Origin: CAVQRC01 sp963715045
GTDB lineage: Bacteria; Planctomycetota; Planctomycetia; Pirellulales; Lacipirellulaceae
DNA length: 64,000 bases
NCBI GenBank assembly: GCA_963715045.1
Contig: CAVQRC010000038.1
Location: 62,001 to 126,000, forward strand
Reading direction: 5' to 3'
Of the stretch, positions 55,367 through 64,000 are shown piece after piece. A model generated the notes under the pieces. It was given only the letters and a program-made list of their open reading frames with translations. It searched no databases and was not told the origin of the DNA. Position 1 is the first letter of the stretch. Every line of letters begins with the position of its first letter. The translations under genes and the position numbers were made by a program.

Positions 55367-56857
55367 ATGCTGATCGTAATAAGCGACCTTCACCTGACCG
55401 ATGGCACGAGCGGAACGACGATTTCGCCCGGCGCATTCCATTTGCTCGCCGATCGGCTCGCCGATCTCGCGGCGGCGGCCTCGTATCGGCTGGACGGCAC
55501 GTATCGTCCGATCGAACAGATCGATCTGCTGCTGCTGGGCGACGTTCTCGATGTGATTCGGTCTTCCCGCTGGCTCGATGGACCGGTGCGACCGTGGTCA
55601 GATCCTCTCTCCGAGGCGTTTTCTGACCGCGTTGAGGAGATCACGCTCAACACACTGGCCAATAACGAGCAGGCCCTATCGGTCTTGCGAGGGCTGGCCT
55701 CTGGCTCGATCCACATTCCGCCGGCGAATCGGCTTGGGCGGCCGGCGGCGGTGGCGGCGGAGTCGTTGCCGATCCCGGTACGCACGCACTACATGGTCGG
55801 CAATCACGATTGGTTCTTTCATTTGCGTGGCAGCCGAGCGACCCGGTTGCGGCAGACGGTCGCCGAGCGAATGGGCCTCGCGACGTCTCCCCTGTTGCCG
55901 TTCCCACATGATCCACGTGATAGCGAGGACCTGCTGCGAGTTCTTCGTCGCCATCAGGTAGTCGCCCGACACGGTGATCTTTACGATCCTTTCAACTTCG
56001 AAGGTCGACGTGACTCGAGTAGCCTGGGCGACGCAATTGTGATCGAACTGCTGAGCCGCTTCAGTCGTCAGATCGAGCTGGAGATGGGGGATGATCTGCC
56101 GACGAGCACGTTGCTGGGGCTCCGCGAACTCGACAACATTCGTCCGCTGTTGCTCGTGCCGGTGTGGATCGACGGCTTGCTGGAAAAGACGTGCCCGCAT
56201 CTGCCGGCTCAGCAGCAGGTCAAACGGACGTGGGACCGTCTGGCTGACGAGTTCCTGGAACTGTCGTTCGTCCGCGATCGCGATACCTGGTGTCCGCTGG
56301 ACATGGTGGACGGGCTGCAACGGGCGCTCAAGTTCAGTCGGGCCGTATCGATCGACTGGGCAAGTTCCATTGCCCGTTGGATGTTCCGCTTGCGGGGGGC
56401 AACGAGCACTTCGTACGTCGAACATGCGTTGGCCGAGCAGGATTTTCGCAACCGGCGGGCCCGTCATGTGGTCTACGGCCATACGCACCAGGCCGAGACA
56501 GTTCCCCTGGATGCGAGCTCTGCCGAAGGGTATGTGCTCAATCAGACCTATTTCAACAGCGGGACTTGGCGGCGGGTCCATGAACAGACCCGGATGGCGC
56601 CCGGAGAGCGGGAATTCATTGCTGCCGACACGCTGACTTATCTGGCGTTTTTCGCGGGCACGGAGCGGAGGGGTCGCCCATTCGAAACCTGGTCGGGTAC
56701 GCTAGGACTGGCACCTTCGCCACAACACAACTATCGCGTCGATTCGGGAGCACCGCGGGATGCCGCAGGCGAACCGGTTCCGTCATCAGACCTATCACTC
56801 GGACGTCCCCACTTCCACGTGGTCCGTAGTGAAGATGGCATCCCAGCCGCCCCCTGA
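55367..56857 (+). CDS. calcineurin-like metallophosphoesterase
   Basis: 496 aa from the ATG at 55367. All metal-binding motifs are present: ISDLHLTDG (residue about 5), LLLGDVLDVI (about 60), YMVGNHDWFFHL (about 142), a His in ARHGDLYDPFN, and VVYGHTHQAE near residue 370 followed by FNSGTW. The long insert between GNHD and GHTH is helical. Probably a cytosolic phosphodiesterase. It is the first of three overlapping genes (next start 56835). Confidence 0.86.
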   Translation: MLIVISDLHLTDGTSGTTISPGAFHLLADRLADLAAAASYRLDGTYRPIEQIDLLLLGDVLDVIRSSRWLDGPVRPWSDPLSEAFSDRVEEITLNTLANNEQALSVLRGLASGSIHIPPANRLGRPAAVAAESLPIPVRTHYMVGNHDWFFHLRGSRATRLRQTVAERMGLATSPLLPFPHDPRDSEDLLRVLRRHQVVARHGDLYDPFNFEGRRDSSSLGDAIVIELLSRFSRQIELEMGDDLPTSTLLGLRELDNIRPLLLVPVWIDGLLEKTCPHLPAQQQVKRTWDRLADEFLELSFVRDRDTWCPLDMVDGLQRALKFSRAVSIDWASSIARWMFRLRGATSTSYVEHALAEQDFRNRRARHVVYGHTHQAETVPLDASSAEGYVLNQTYFNSGTWRRVHEQTRMAPGEREFIAADTLTYLAFFAGTERRGRPFETWSGTLGLAPSPQHNYRVDSGAPRDAAGEPVPSSDLSLGRPHFHVVRSEDGIPAAP

Positions 56858-58001
56858 CTCGCCGGAGTGGCGATCCCGGATGGCCGAGGTTGGCCAGCGG
56901 TTGAGGGCCAACGGCGTGATCCGCATCTATCTGGTTCACGGCACCTTCGTAGGCACGGATGCGATTGGAGTGCTGGCATCTCTGCGGGCCTTGTTTCCTT
57001 CGATGACGGCCAAGGTGCGACGGTTCGTGAAAGACATGATCGACGCGGTCTCCCATGATGTGGCGAATTATCCTGCGGACTACGCCCGGCGGCTCGAAGC
57101 GGCGCTCAATGCTGGCCGAGGCGACAATGGCACGCCCGGCACGCCCGGGCAACCCATCGAAGTGCGGCGGTTCCATTGGTCGAGTGAGAACAACCACATT
57201 GGCCGCGCCGAGGCCGCGGTAGCGCTTGTGGAAGAGTTGTGCAGGTTCGCCGAGCAAGCCGCACCGAGTCGAGCAGCAGACGAGCCGCCTGCCCGCGTGA
57301 TGCTGTGGGGGCACAGCCACGCCGGTAACGTGTTCGCGCTGGCAACCAATCTTCTCGGCAGTGACCTTCAGGCCCGCGAGCGATTCTTCTTTGCAGCCCG
57401 CTCGGCGTATGAGTGGCCGCTCGTGGGCGTCGTGGACGGTGAGATCTGGAAGAGAGTCCGGCAACGGCTTGACGCGGAGTCTCGGGACCTTGATCAACTG
57501 GCCCTCGATATCGTCACGTTCGGCACGCCAATTCGATACGGCTGGGAAACAGGCGGGTACGCACGACTGCTCCATTTCGTATATCACGTTCCGCTTGCCG
57601 ATCGGCCCGTGTATCTGACCAGCTTTCCACCTTCGATCGATGAAGTGCAGACCGCGGCCAATGGAGACTACGTCCAGCAGATCGGCATCGCCGGTACCAA
57701 CATTCCACCGAATGTCTTCAGTTGGCGGCGACTCACGGCGGACTGTCGCCTGGGGCGGTTGCTCCAGCCTCAGATCCGTCAGCGTGACCTGCTTGCCAAT
57801 CTGCAGCGGGGCATGAGGGTGCCTGCCGAAGGCACGACCCTGCTGGTGGATTACGGTCCGCCAGGCGTACCAGTCTGGGAACACTTCGCCGGCCACGCGG
57901 TTTATACGCGGATCGATACCATGCTCTTTCACGTCGAGCAGACCGCAAAATGGCTGACAGACAACATTGAGGATCGCACGGCATGTTCCTCCAGGTCGTG
58001 A
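56835..58001 (+). CDS. alpha/beta-hydrolase (lipase-like) protein
   Basis: 388 aa from the ATG at 56835, overlapping the phosphoesterase by 23 bp. IRIYLVHGTFVGTDAIGVLA is an oxyanion-type HG motif, and RVMLWGHSHAGNVFALATNL contains the GxSxG elbow (Ser in GHSHAG). A candidate His lies in EHFAGHAVYTRID. No signal peptide, so probably intracellular. The substrate is unknown; tight linkage to the phosphoesterase suggests a shared substrate such as a phospholipid. Confidence 0.7.
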   Translation: MASQPPPDSPEWRSRMAEVGQRLRANGVIRIYLVHGTFVGTDAIGVLASLRALFPSMTAKVRRFVKDMIDAVSHDVANYPADYARRLEAALNAGRGDNGTPGTPGQPIEVRRFHWSSENNHIGRAEAAVALVEELCRFAEQAAPSRAADEPPARVMLWGHSHAGNVFALATNLLGSDLQARERFFFAARSAYEWPLVGVVDGEIWKRVRQRLDAESRDLDQLALDIVTFGTPIRYGWETGGYARLLHFVYHVPLADRPVYLTSFPPSIDEVQTAANGDYVQQIGIAGTNIPPNVFSWRRLTADCRLGRLLQPQIRQRDLLANLQRGMRVPAEGTTLLVDYGPPGVPVWEHFAGHAVYTRIDTMLFHVEQTAKWLTDNIEDRTACSSRS

Positions 58002-58744
58002 CCACCACTCCGGATAGCGAAGTTGCTGAGCGGATTGCGAAGGCCCTTGTCGAACAGCAGCTTGCGGCCTGCGTCCAGCTCGCAGGCCCGATCCAGAGTT
58101 TCTACCGATGGGAGGGCCGCGTCGAGCAATCGCAGGAATATCAGTTGATCGTCAAGACCAGGTCGGCGAGTTGGGCCGAAGTCGAGGCGACGATCGCCGC
58201 CCTGCATCCGTATGATGTGCCCGAGATTATCGCGGTTCCCATTGCCGAGAGCAGCGGCGCTTATGCGAAGTGGCTCGAGGCATCTATCCGTTCGCCCGAG
58301 GAAACTCTGACGGGTTGGTACGCATTCGAGGTTTCGGTGTTCGCGCGGCCGCCCTCGATTCGCCAGACGGGTCAGGTCGTGATCGCCGGCGAGACGTATC
58401 CCGTGCTCGACCAGGAAGCTCTCCAGCAGGGTCCGCTGATGCCGGTCACGTTCGAGCAGGTGCTCGACGATCTCGCCACGCAACATGGGGCCGATGCCGA
58501 ACCGGACGGATATTTCCTGCTGATCGGATTCGAGGGGGGCGACCGATGGCAGATCGACGGCCACCTGTACGATCGCGAGAATCGGATGTGGCGGCTCGAC
58601 CTGCACGGAAAGTGCCCGCGGCCGAAGTTCGACGCGATGTTGCGCCTCGTCGGCTGGCCCGCCGCGCCACTCGTTTTCCAGCTCGTGCAGGAAGGGATTA
58701 CGCTGGACGAAGTCGATTTCCGGCGGCGGGTCGTGTGCCGCTAG
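57983..58744 (+). CDS. CutA1-domain fusion protein
   Basis: 253 aa. Residues 1-107 are a complete CutA1 domain: FLQVVTTTPDSEVAERIAKA, LVEQQLAACVQLAGPIQSFY, RWEGRVEQSQEYQLIVKTRS, HPYDVPEIIAVPIAESSGAY. Residues about 108-253 (FEVSVFARPPSIRQTGQVVI, DGYFLLIGFEGGDRWQIDGH, LYDRENRMWRLDLHGKCP) are a beta-rich domain I do not recognise. CutA is normally 100-115 aa and trimeric, so this is an unusual C-terminal extension. It overlaps the lipase-like gene by 19 bp. Confidence 0.82.
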   Translation: MFLQVVTTTPDSEVAERIAKALVEQQLAACVQLAGPIQSFYRWEGRVEQSQEYQLIVKTRSASWAEVEATIAALHPYDVPEIIAVPIAESSGAYAKWLEASIRSPEETLTGWYAFEVSVFARPPSIRQTGQVVIAGETYPVLDQEALQQGPLMPVTFEQVLDDLATQHGADAEPDGYFLLIGFEGGDRWQIDGHLYDRENRMWRLDLHGKCPRPKFDAMLRLVGWPAAPLVFQLVQEGITLDEVDFRRRVVCR

Positions 58745-58753
58745 AACCGCGTA

Positions 58754-59188
58754 TCACCAGTCGTCTTGTCGCGACTCGTCGATGGCCTGGCGTACAAGGA
58801 CGAGCAGGGCGTTGGGGTCGTAGGGTTTCTGGAGGAAGAACCGGCAGCCGGCAGCACGGGTCTGGCGAACCATGTCCTGCTGGCTGATCCCGCTGAGGAT
58901 GATAATGGGCGTCCCGCAGTTCTCGGGCGAGTCGTCAATGGCCTTGCAGACGTCGATCCCGCTCGCGTCCGGGAGTCCGACGTCGAGGAGGATGAGATCC
59001 GGTCTGACTTCACGAGCCAGGTCGATTCCGAGTCGGCCATGGCTGGCGGTGAACGTGCGAAAGCCTTGCCGCGAGAGTCCGACCGAGAGTGCGTCGGCCA
59101 GACTGTGATCATCCTCGATGATGAGGATGGTTTCGGGATCGAATTCCTGTTCGCGCACGCACTCGCGCTCGATGGGTTTGACTGCCAT
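58754..59188 (-). CDS. response regulator, receiver domain only
   Basis: 144 aa. ILIIEDDHSLADALSVGLSR (acidic pair), phospho-acceptor Asp in PDLILLDVGLPDASG, Ser in IIILSGISQQDMV and Lys in FFLQKPYDPNALL are all present, so it should be phosphorylatable. No output domain. Start ATG 59188 (a TTG at 59203 is in frame). Partner kinase unknown; it faces the CutA-fusion gene tail to tail. Confidence 0.9.
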   Translation of the reverse strand: MAVKPIERECVREQEFDPETILIIEDDHSLADALSVGLSRQGFRTFTASHGRLGIDLAREVRPDLILLDVGLPDASGIDVCKAIDDSPENCGTPIIILSGISQQDMVRQTRAAGCRFFLQKPYDPNALLVLVRQAIDESRQDDW

Positions 59189-59436
59189 GACGATGTGCCC
59201 CAATGATTCGCTGTGAAACGTGTTACGGCTGGGTTGGTTCTTGCGACGGCGGGGGGCCCGCTGAACGCGACCTTCCGAGGATTTCGGTTATCGATCGAAC
59301 GCTAGGTCGCAAATTGGAAACGGTCAAGGCGGAGAAAAGTCAACGCGTGGTTGCGGGGCGACGCGGCGACAATTCGCGGAGCGATGCTACGGGTTGCGTC
59401 GATTCTGCGGACCGGGACTGGGCGGATCAGGCGTCG

Positions 59437-60369
59437 TTACCCCACCGGTGGTCGCGACTGGTTCCAGTCGATTCCACTCATCGCGGCGAGGGAGAGTTCG
59501 AGGGCATGCGTGCCATCGCGGGCGTGCCCCTGAGCGGCGACGGCCAGATAGAGCTGGTTGGCGAGCGCGAGGCCCGGCAGCGCCAGGCCCAGTCGTCGGG
59601 CTTCGTCGAGGGCAATTCCCATGTCTTTGATGAAGTGCTCGACGAAGAAGCCGGGATCGAAGTTGCCCGCGATGATTCTCGGGCCGAGATTCGATAGCGA
59701 CCAGCTTCCAGCCGCGCCGCTGGCGACAGATTCGAGTACGGTCGGCAGATCGAGGCCCGCCCGGTAGCCGTACAGTAGCGCTTCGCAGACACCGATCATG
59801 CCCGAGGCAATCAGGATCTGATTCACCATCTTCGTATGCTGTCCTGCTCCGGGACCACCCTGCCGCACCCACGACTTGCCCATCGCTTCGAAGCAGGGAG
59901 CGAGGGCCGCGACCGGTGCCTCGTCGCCGCCGATCATAATCGACAGCGTCCCCTGCCTGGCCCCCACATCGCCGCCGGACACCGGGGCATCGATGGCGTG
60001 AACGCCCCGAGCCTTCGCCCGCTCGGCGATCTCGATCGCCAGCGAGGGCTGGCTGGTCGTCATGTCGACGAGGATGTTTCCCGGTTCGCAGCCGGCCAGT
60101 ACGCCGTGGTCACCAAGAACCACCTCGCGTACGTCCGCGGGAAAGCCCACGATCAAGAACACGACATCGGCGTTCTCAGCGACAGCCCGAGGCGAGTCCG
60201 CCCAGTGGGCACCACGGTCGAGCAGCGGCTGGGCCTTGGCCCGGGTGCGGCTGTAGACGGTAATCTCGAATCCGGCAGTGAGCAGATGTCCGCACATGCT
60301 GCCGCCCATCACCCCGGTACCGATCCAACCGAGACGGGTTTTCCCCGGTTCTACTTTCGCGATCGCCAT
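59437..60369 (-). CDS. NAD(P)-dependent beta-hydroxyacid dehydrogenase
   Basis: 310 aa. Rossmann motif LGWIGTGVMGGSMCGHLLTA near residue 14, substrate-binding DAPVSGGDVGARQGTLSIMI, catalytic Lys in GQHTKMVNQILI, and FVEHFIKDMGIALDEARRLG, as in 3-hydroxyisobutyrate/tartronate-semialdehyde reductases (GarR/MmsB type). The ATG at 60369 is chosen over 60402 because similarity begins there. It oxidises a 3-hydroxy acid, or reduces its aldehyde, with NAD(P). Confidence 0.88.
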   Translation of the reverse strand: MAIAKVEPGKTRLGWIGTGVMGGSMCGHLLTAGFEITVYSRTRAKAQPLLDRGAHWADSPRAVAENADVVFLIVGFPADVREVVLGDHGVLAGCEPGNILVDMTTSQPSLAIEIAERAKARGVHAIDAPVSGGDVGARQGTLSIMIGGDEAPVAALAPCFEAMGKSWVRQGGPGAGQHTKMVNQILIASGMIGVCEALLYGYRAGLDLPTVLESVASGAAGSWSLSNLGPRIIAGNFDPGFFVEHFIKDMGIALDEARRLGLALPGLALANQLYLAVAAQGHARDGTHALELSLAAMSGIDWNQSRPPVG

Positions 60370-60825
60370 GCTTGTCGGCTCCAATCGAGGGGACGTCGCC
60401 ACCCGCCGTGCGGCTCAGCGGCAGAAATTCTTAAATTCGTCGCAACCGACCGGCTTGATCTTCCCGGCCTGGCCGGCCTCTCCAAAGGCAGTCATGCGTG
60501 CCACACAGTTCTTGCCGTCATCCTTAAGCGAACCGTCTATCATGACGGACGCAAAGCCGCATCGGTACGAGGGGTATAGTCGGTCTTCCAAATCAATACG
60601 GTGGCAAGAAAAGGCGATCTGAGCGAGCGGGAGGGCGCGATTGTTTCGCAGTCCGCCGAGAACGATGCGGTGGCCGCGGGGCTATGGGATTCTAAAAGGG
60701 CGGGTGGCGGATTGGGAACCGGACGTCTCGTAGAGTGCAGCGACGAGTTTCATCCTGTATGTTCGGTTCGGAGCAGTGATCGGCAATCGCTGCTGGAACC
60801 TTGGCAGCGCAAAGGGATGGTGCTG

Positions 60826-61825
60826 ATGTTGGAAATTGCCAGCTACATTCTCGTCTTTGTCTTCCTTTCGGGCCTGATGGCTCTGATCGATGCGGCCGTG
60901 CTCAGCGTTTCGCGGGTGGAAGTCGAGGAAATGGTCGCAAACCAGCAATGGGGCTCGATTTGCTTTGCGTTCGGTAAAGCAGCGGATTTCTCGAGCCGTC
61001 GTCGTGATCGTGCTGTTCACTAACACGATCAACATTCTGGGGCCGATCCTGGCGGGGAACAAGGCGATCGACATCTACGGTGACTCGGTGATTGGCCTGA
61101 TCACGGTGATCCTGACGTTTGGCACGATTGTCTTTTCAGAGATCATCCCCAAGTCGCTGGGCGCACACTACGCCCCGCTCGTTTCGCGCATTTGGGCACC
61201 GATCATTTTGTTCCTCACCTATGCACTGTTTCCCATTGTCGTGGCCCTGGAGTGGATTAGCGATCTCTTCAAATCCGGGCGGCGACCCATTGGAACCGAA
61301 GCCCAAATCCGTTCACTGGTGCAGCTGGGGCATCGCGCCGGGTTCATCGAGCGCAACGAAGGGCAGCTGATTCAACGGGCATTCGTGCTCAATGACCGCA
61401 CGGCCGCCGACGTGATGACGCCGTTGAAAGACGTCGTCGCAGTTCCGCCGTCGGCCACGATTCGGCAGGCCGCGCAGTGCGTTTTTCACAATGCATACTC
61501 CCGCTATCCCGTATTCGGCGAGTCGAACGATGACGTGCAAGGCATGCTGCTCAGCCGCGACATTCTGGAAGCACTCAGCGAGGGCCGCGATGAGATGCCC
61601 ATCAAGGCCATTGTTCTGCCCGCACTAATCGTCGAGAGCGACATGCGGTCCGATGCGCTGTTGATTTTGTTTCGCGACCGGCGCGTCCATATGGCGATTG
61701 TACGGGAGAAGGGAAAAAACGTCGGATTGGTTACGCTGGAAGACGTGCTGGAAGAACTGGTGGGGGAAATCGAGGACGAAAAAGATGTCCCACCGCGGCT
61801 GCCAGAACGCACCCGCAAATCATGA
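60826..61825 (+). CDS. CNNM/CorC-HlyC-type membrane protein with CBS pair (one frameshift)
   Basis: About 333 aa. MLEIASYILVFVFLSGLMAL, then a break near 60975 where the frame shifts to KQRISRAVVVIVLFTNTINI, followed by TVILTFGTIVFSEIIPKSLG, the DUF21 (CNNM) transmembrane signature. The cytosolic part has two CBS units (DVMTPLKDVVAVPPSATIRQ; LIVESDMRSDALLILFRDRR), ending TLEDVLEELVGEIEDE. Implicated in Mg2+ transport or efflux in relatives. AAAGGG lies 9 nt before the ATG at 60826. Confidence 0.85.
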
Positions 61826-62259
61826 CCCCGACAAAACTCCCTGGCGGAAACTGCCCGTCTTCGCGCGTGCCGTAGTTCAGGCCCTGACAACAGAATGCGC
61901 CGCGTCGCGGATCATGCTCATGGCAGAACCGACAGGCGTAGCTGTCGGTCAAGTTGTAACCATCGTGCGTAGGACCCATGCTGCCTGGATACCACAATCC
62001 CAGAGCCGTCGTTATCCTCGGCGAAGGGAAGAATGGCCGCAGGCCACGGTGGTCCCTTGGGAATGGCTCCTCCGTCGGTGAAGAAAGACTCGGCAGGCAG
62101 CGCGTTTCGGGAGCCCTCAAAGTGGTGTAGCGCGAGACAGCTGGTTTACCGTGGAAGGGACATGCGCTGCGATTGCGGGTGCCGCGTGCCACGCGGGTAC
62201 CGCCGTTGGCGAGCGGCTCACACACCCCAGGCGACGGGAAGCCCAGTCGACGGCCGAGA
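61826..62259. other. stretch without a clear gene
   Basis: Minus-strand frames contain fragments such as NALPAESFFTDGGAIPKGPP and GLNYGTREDGQF that look protein-like but do not join into a recognisable gene. Possibly a decayed gene. Confidence 0.3.
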
Positions 62260-62785
62260 TCAGGACGATTGGACTTCTTGGGCCGGTTCGTGCGGAATGA
62301 CCGCGTAGGCATTGTGCCTGAACAGCGACCGTAATTTGTCCCAGAATTCGCCGCCCAAGACGAACAGGCTGGTCAGCAGCAAGACGTCCAATGAAAGGGC
62401 GTAGATCAGCTGGCCATACGCGAAGCCAGGAACGAAATGTCCCAAGTAGGGCGTCGCCCAAGCGAACGCCAAGGGGATCGCGAACATTACCAGCCCGATG
62501 CTGTAGCGACGACGGCCCACCTTGCGCGGCGGACCATACGTTCGCAGGAAGGCAAACACCCAGGCCTTGATAAGGGCAAAGCCCTCCTTACCTGCGACAG
62601 CTGCGGCGGCGATCAACAGGATTTCTGCCGCCACTAGCCATGACGCCGCTCAAGACGGCGGTTCCAGCTGCCGAAACTCCCAGCAGCGGCAGGATCGGAA
62701 TCACTACGGGCCAGCCGATGCTCACGACGAAAAGCGCGCAGGCAATTTTGGTCCGCCAACCGAACGGAGGTTGTGCGTCACTCAT
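62260..62785 (-). CDS. small integral membrane protein (transporter-suffix-like), one frameshift
   Basis: About 175 aa. The start at 62785 (MSDAQPPFGWRTKIACALFV) gives transmembrane segments IACALFVVSIGWPVVIPILPLLG, then near 62636 the frame shifts and continues VAAEILLIAAAAVAGKEGFA, YSIGLVMFAIPLAFAWATPY, ALSLDVLLLTSLFVLGGEFW, ending PAQEVQSS. Five hydrophobic helices, basic loops (GPPRKVGRRR) inside. Matches the 'transporter suffix domain' family; function unknown. It follows the sulfatase on the same strand. Confidence 0.68.
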
Positions 62786-62829
62786 GACGGCCCTGTTTCT
62801 CCAGCGGCCAAGCTGACTCTCTACACGCT

Positions 62830-64000
62830 CTGCAACCTTGGTGGCGGATGAAACGTTACTGTCGCGCACTTCCTGCGTCTGCATTTGCTGCAGCACTTTA
62901 TCAACACTCAGGCTGGAGCCTTTCGTGGGTGGGAATTCCTTCAGCGACTCAAGGTGAGCTCGAACGATTGTCTGGGCTGGCACCATGGTCCACATCTTGT
63001 CGGCCATCCACCGCAAATACATTTGGCTCTGGTCCATATACCTCTCGTACGGATCCTGTCGGAGATTCACGATTTTCGGCCAACTTGGACTCTTGCGGTA
63101 GGCCGTTGTGATGTCTCCTTCGTGCATCGTGAAATGCAGTTTCCAGTCCTTGTAGCGAATCGCGTTGAGGTTGCCGCCAGCGTCGAAGTACAGGATTTCT
63201 CGCGTTTGCCGGGGCCGTTTCCAGTCAGCAGATCCAATTGGTTGTAACCGTCGATGTGGGCCTTGAACCGTTTGTCACCGGCCTGGTAGCCCGTCAACAG
63301 CTTTTCCTTGACGTTTGGTTCACCAACGGCGGCCAGCATTGTCGGCAACCAGTCCTGGTGCGACAAGATGTCGTTGATGATCTTGCCTTGGGGGAACTTC
63401 GCCGGCCAGCGAACCATAGAAGGCACGCGAAAACCACCTTCGGAGGTTAGTCCCTTTTCACCACGGAAAGGATGATTACCACCTTCAGGCCAGGTAAAGA
63501 TCTCGGCGCCATTGTCTGTCGAGAACATGACGATGGTGTTGTCAGCGATGCCAAGATCGTCAAGCTTGTCGAGCAGTTCGCCGACTACATAATCAAGCTC
63601 CATCATGCCGTCGGCGTAGATTCCGTAGCCTGACTTGTCTTTCCACTTCTCACTGCAGGCGGATCCAGACATGATTCCGCGTCGAGTTGTGCCACAGAAA
63701 GAACGGTTTTTTGGCGGCGTGGGATTTTTCGATGAACGCCAGTGAACGCTCGAGCAGATCTTCTTCGACCGTTTCCATGCGTTTACGCGTCAGCGGGCCG
63801 GTGTCTTTGATCTTCTGCTTGCCGACACGGCCCCAACGAGGATCAACGGTGGGGTCATCTACGTCGGTCGCAACGCAGTCCAGCAGGCCGCGGGGGCCGA
63901 ACTTTGCTTTGAACGCGGGATCCTTTGGGTAGTCGGGATCTTCGGGTTCTTCTTCGGCGTTCAGGTGATAAAGGTTGCCGTAGAATTCATCAAAGCCGTG
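62830..64000 (-). CDS. arylsulfatase, N-terminus beyond window, frameshifted
   Basis: From the window edge the sequence reads HGFDEFYGNLYHLNAEEEPE, then KPFFLWHNSTRNHVW. Near 63655 the frame shifts to SGYGIYADGMMELDYVVGEL, NTIVMFSTDNGAEIFTWPEG (metal-binding DN) and HPFRGEKGLTSEGGFRVPSM. Near 63195 it shifts again to LHFTMHEGDITTAYRKSPSW, PKIVNLRQDPYERYMDQSQM. These are the middle and C-terminal parts of a Planctomycete arylsulfatase; the Cys/Ser formylglycine site lies outside the window. No stop was found before the next gene, so the 3' boundary is uncertain. A periplasmic enzyme acting on sulfated polysaccharides is expected. Confidence 0.83.

Overview
The window reads as a chromosomal contig of a Planctomycete, most likely Pirellulales-like. 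The lineage markers are a paired DUF1549/DUF1553 and DUF1501 gene set, a mu-protocadherin-type GQRP-repeat secreted protein, a dockerin/PEP-CTERM protein, an arylsulfatase and an SLBB/Wza-like exporter. There is no rRNA and no CRISPR array. Layout: 0-6 kb holds the end of a Na+/H+ antiporter and a minus-strand MarR-controlled set (marR, pirin, nitroreductase, CDGSH/GltB oxidoreductase), then an SCP2 protein and a carboxymuconolactone decarboxylase. 6.5-9.5 kb is a plus-strand array of about 14 tRNA or tRNA-like units with different anticodons, followed by a slipin (SPFH) gene and a terminator. 10-14 kb is decayed: a broken GQRP-repeat gene, an NTF2-like fragment, a DUF6431-like remnant and a shattered IS256 transposase.

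14.5-23.3 kb is one giant NdvB-type cyclic beta-glucan synthase (about 2,950 codons). 23.7-27.7 kb is a stress island: a receiver-domain protein lacking its phospho-Asp, a coiled-coil lipoprotein, CsbD, LapA-domain protein, DUF2294 protein and two Hsp20 genes, with two near-identical 105-nt leader/terminator elements. A complete IS with terminal inverted repeats (28.1-29.8 kb) abuts a CAP-domain fragment.

30.2-39.7 kb is an integrative element: coupling-type ATPase, replication-relaxation-like protein, zinc-ribbon protein, CHC2 zinc-finger protein, excisionase-like HTH (partly duplicated), several orphan genes, many perfect palindromes, and a tyrosine recombinase whose reading frame runs into the antisense of ssrA (tmRNA). 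This points to integration at the 3' end of ssrA.

40-64 kb is mostly host chromosome: uppP, the PEP-CTERM protein, DUF1501 and DUF1549/1553, a secreted hydrolase, an MBL-fold nuclease, a lipoprotein/TPR/Wza-like set, an SRAP protein, an overlapping metallophosphoesterase/lipase-like/CutA-fusion set, a response regulator, a beta-hydroxyacid dehydrogenase, a CNNM/CorC-type membrane protein, a small membrane protein and a truncated sulfatase.

A recurring feature is single-base frameshifts in otherwise well-conserved genes, including uppP, ndvB, ssrA-linked int, SRAP, slipin and hsp20. Because housekeeping genes are hit as often as mobile ones, uncorrected sequencing indels are the most economical explanation for many, while the IS256, DUF6431 and mu-protocadherin loci look genuinely decayed. 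Coordinates of split genes span all frames.
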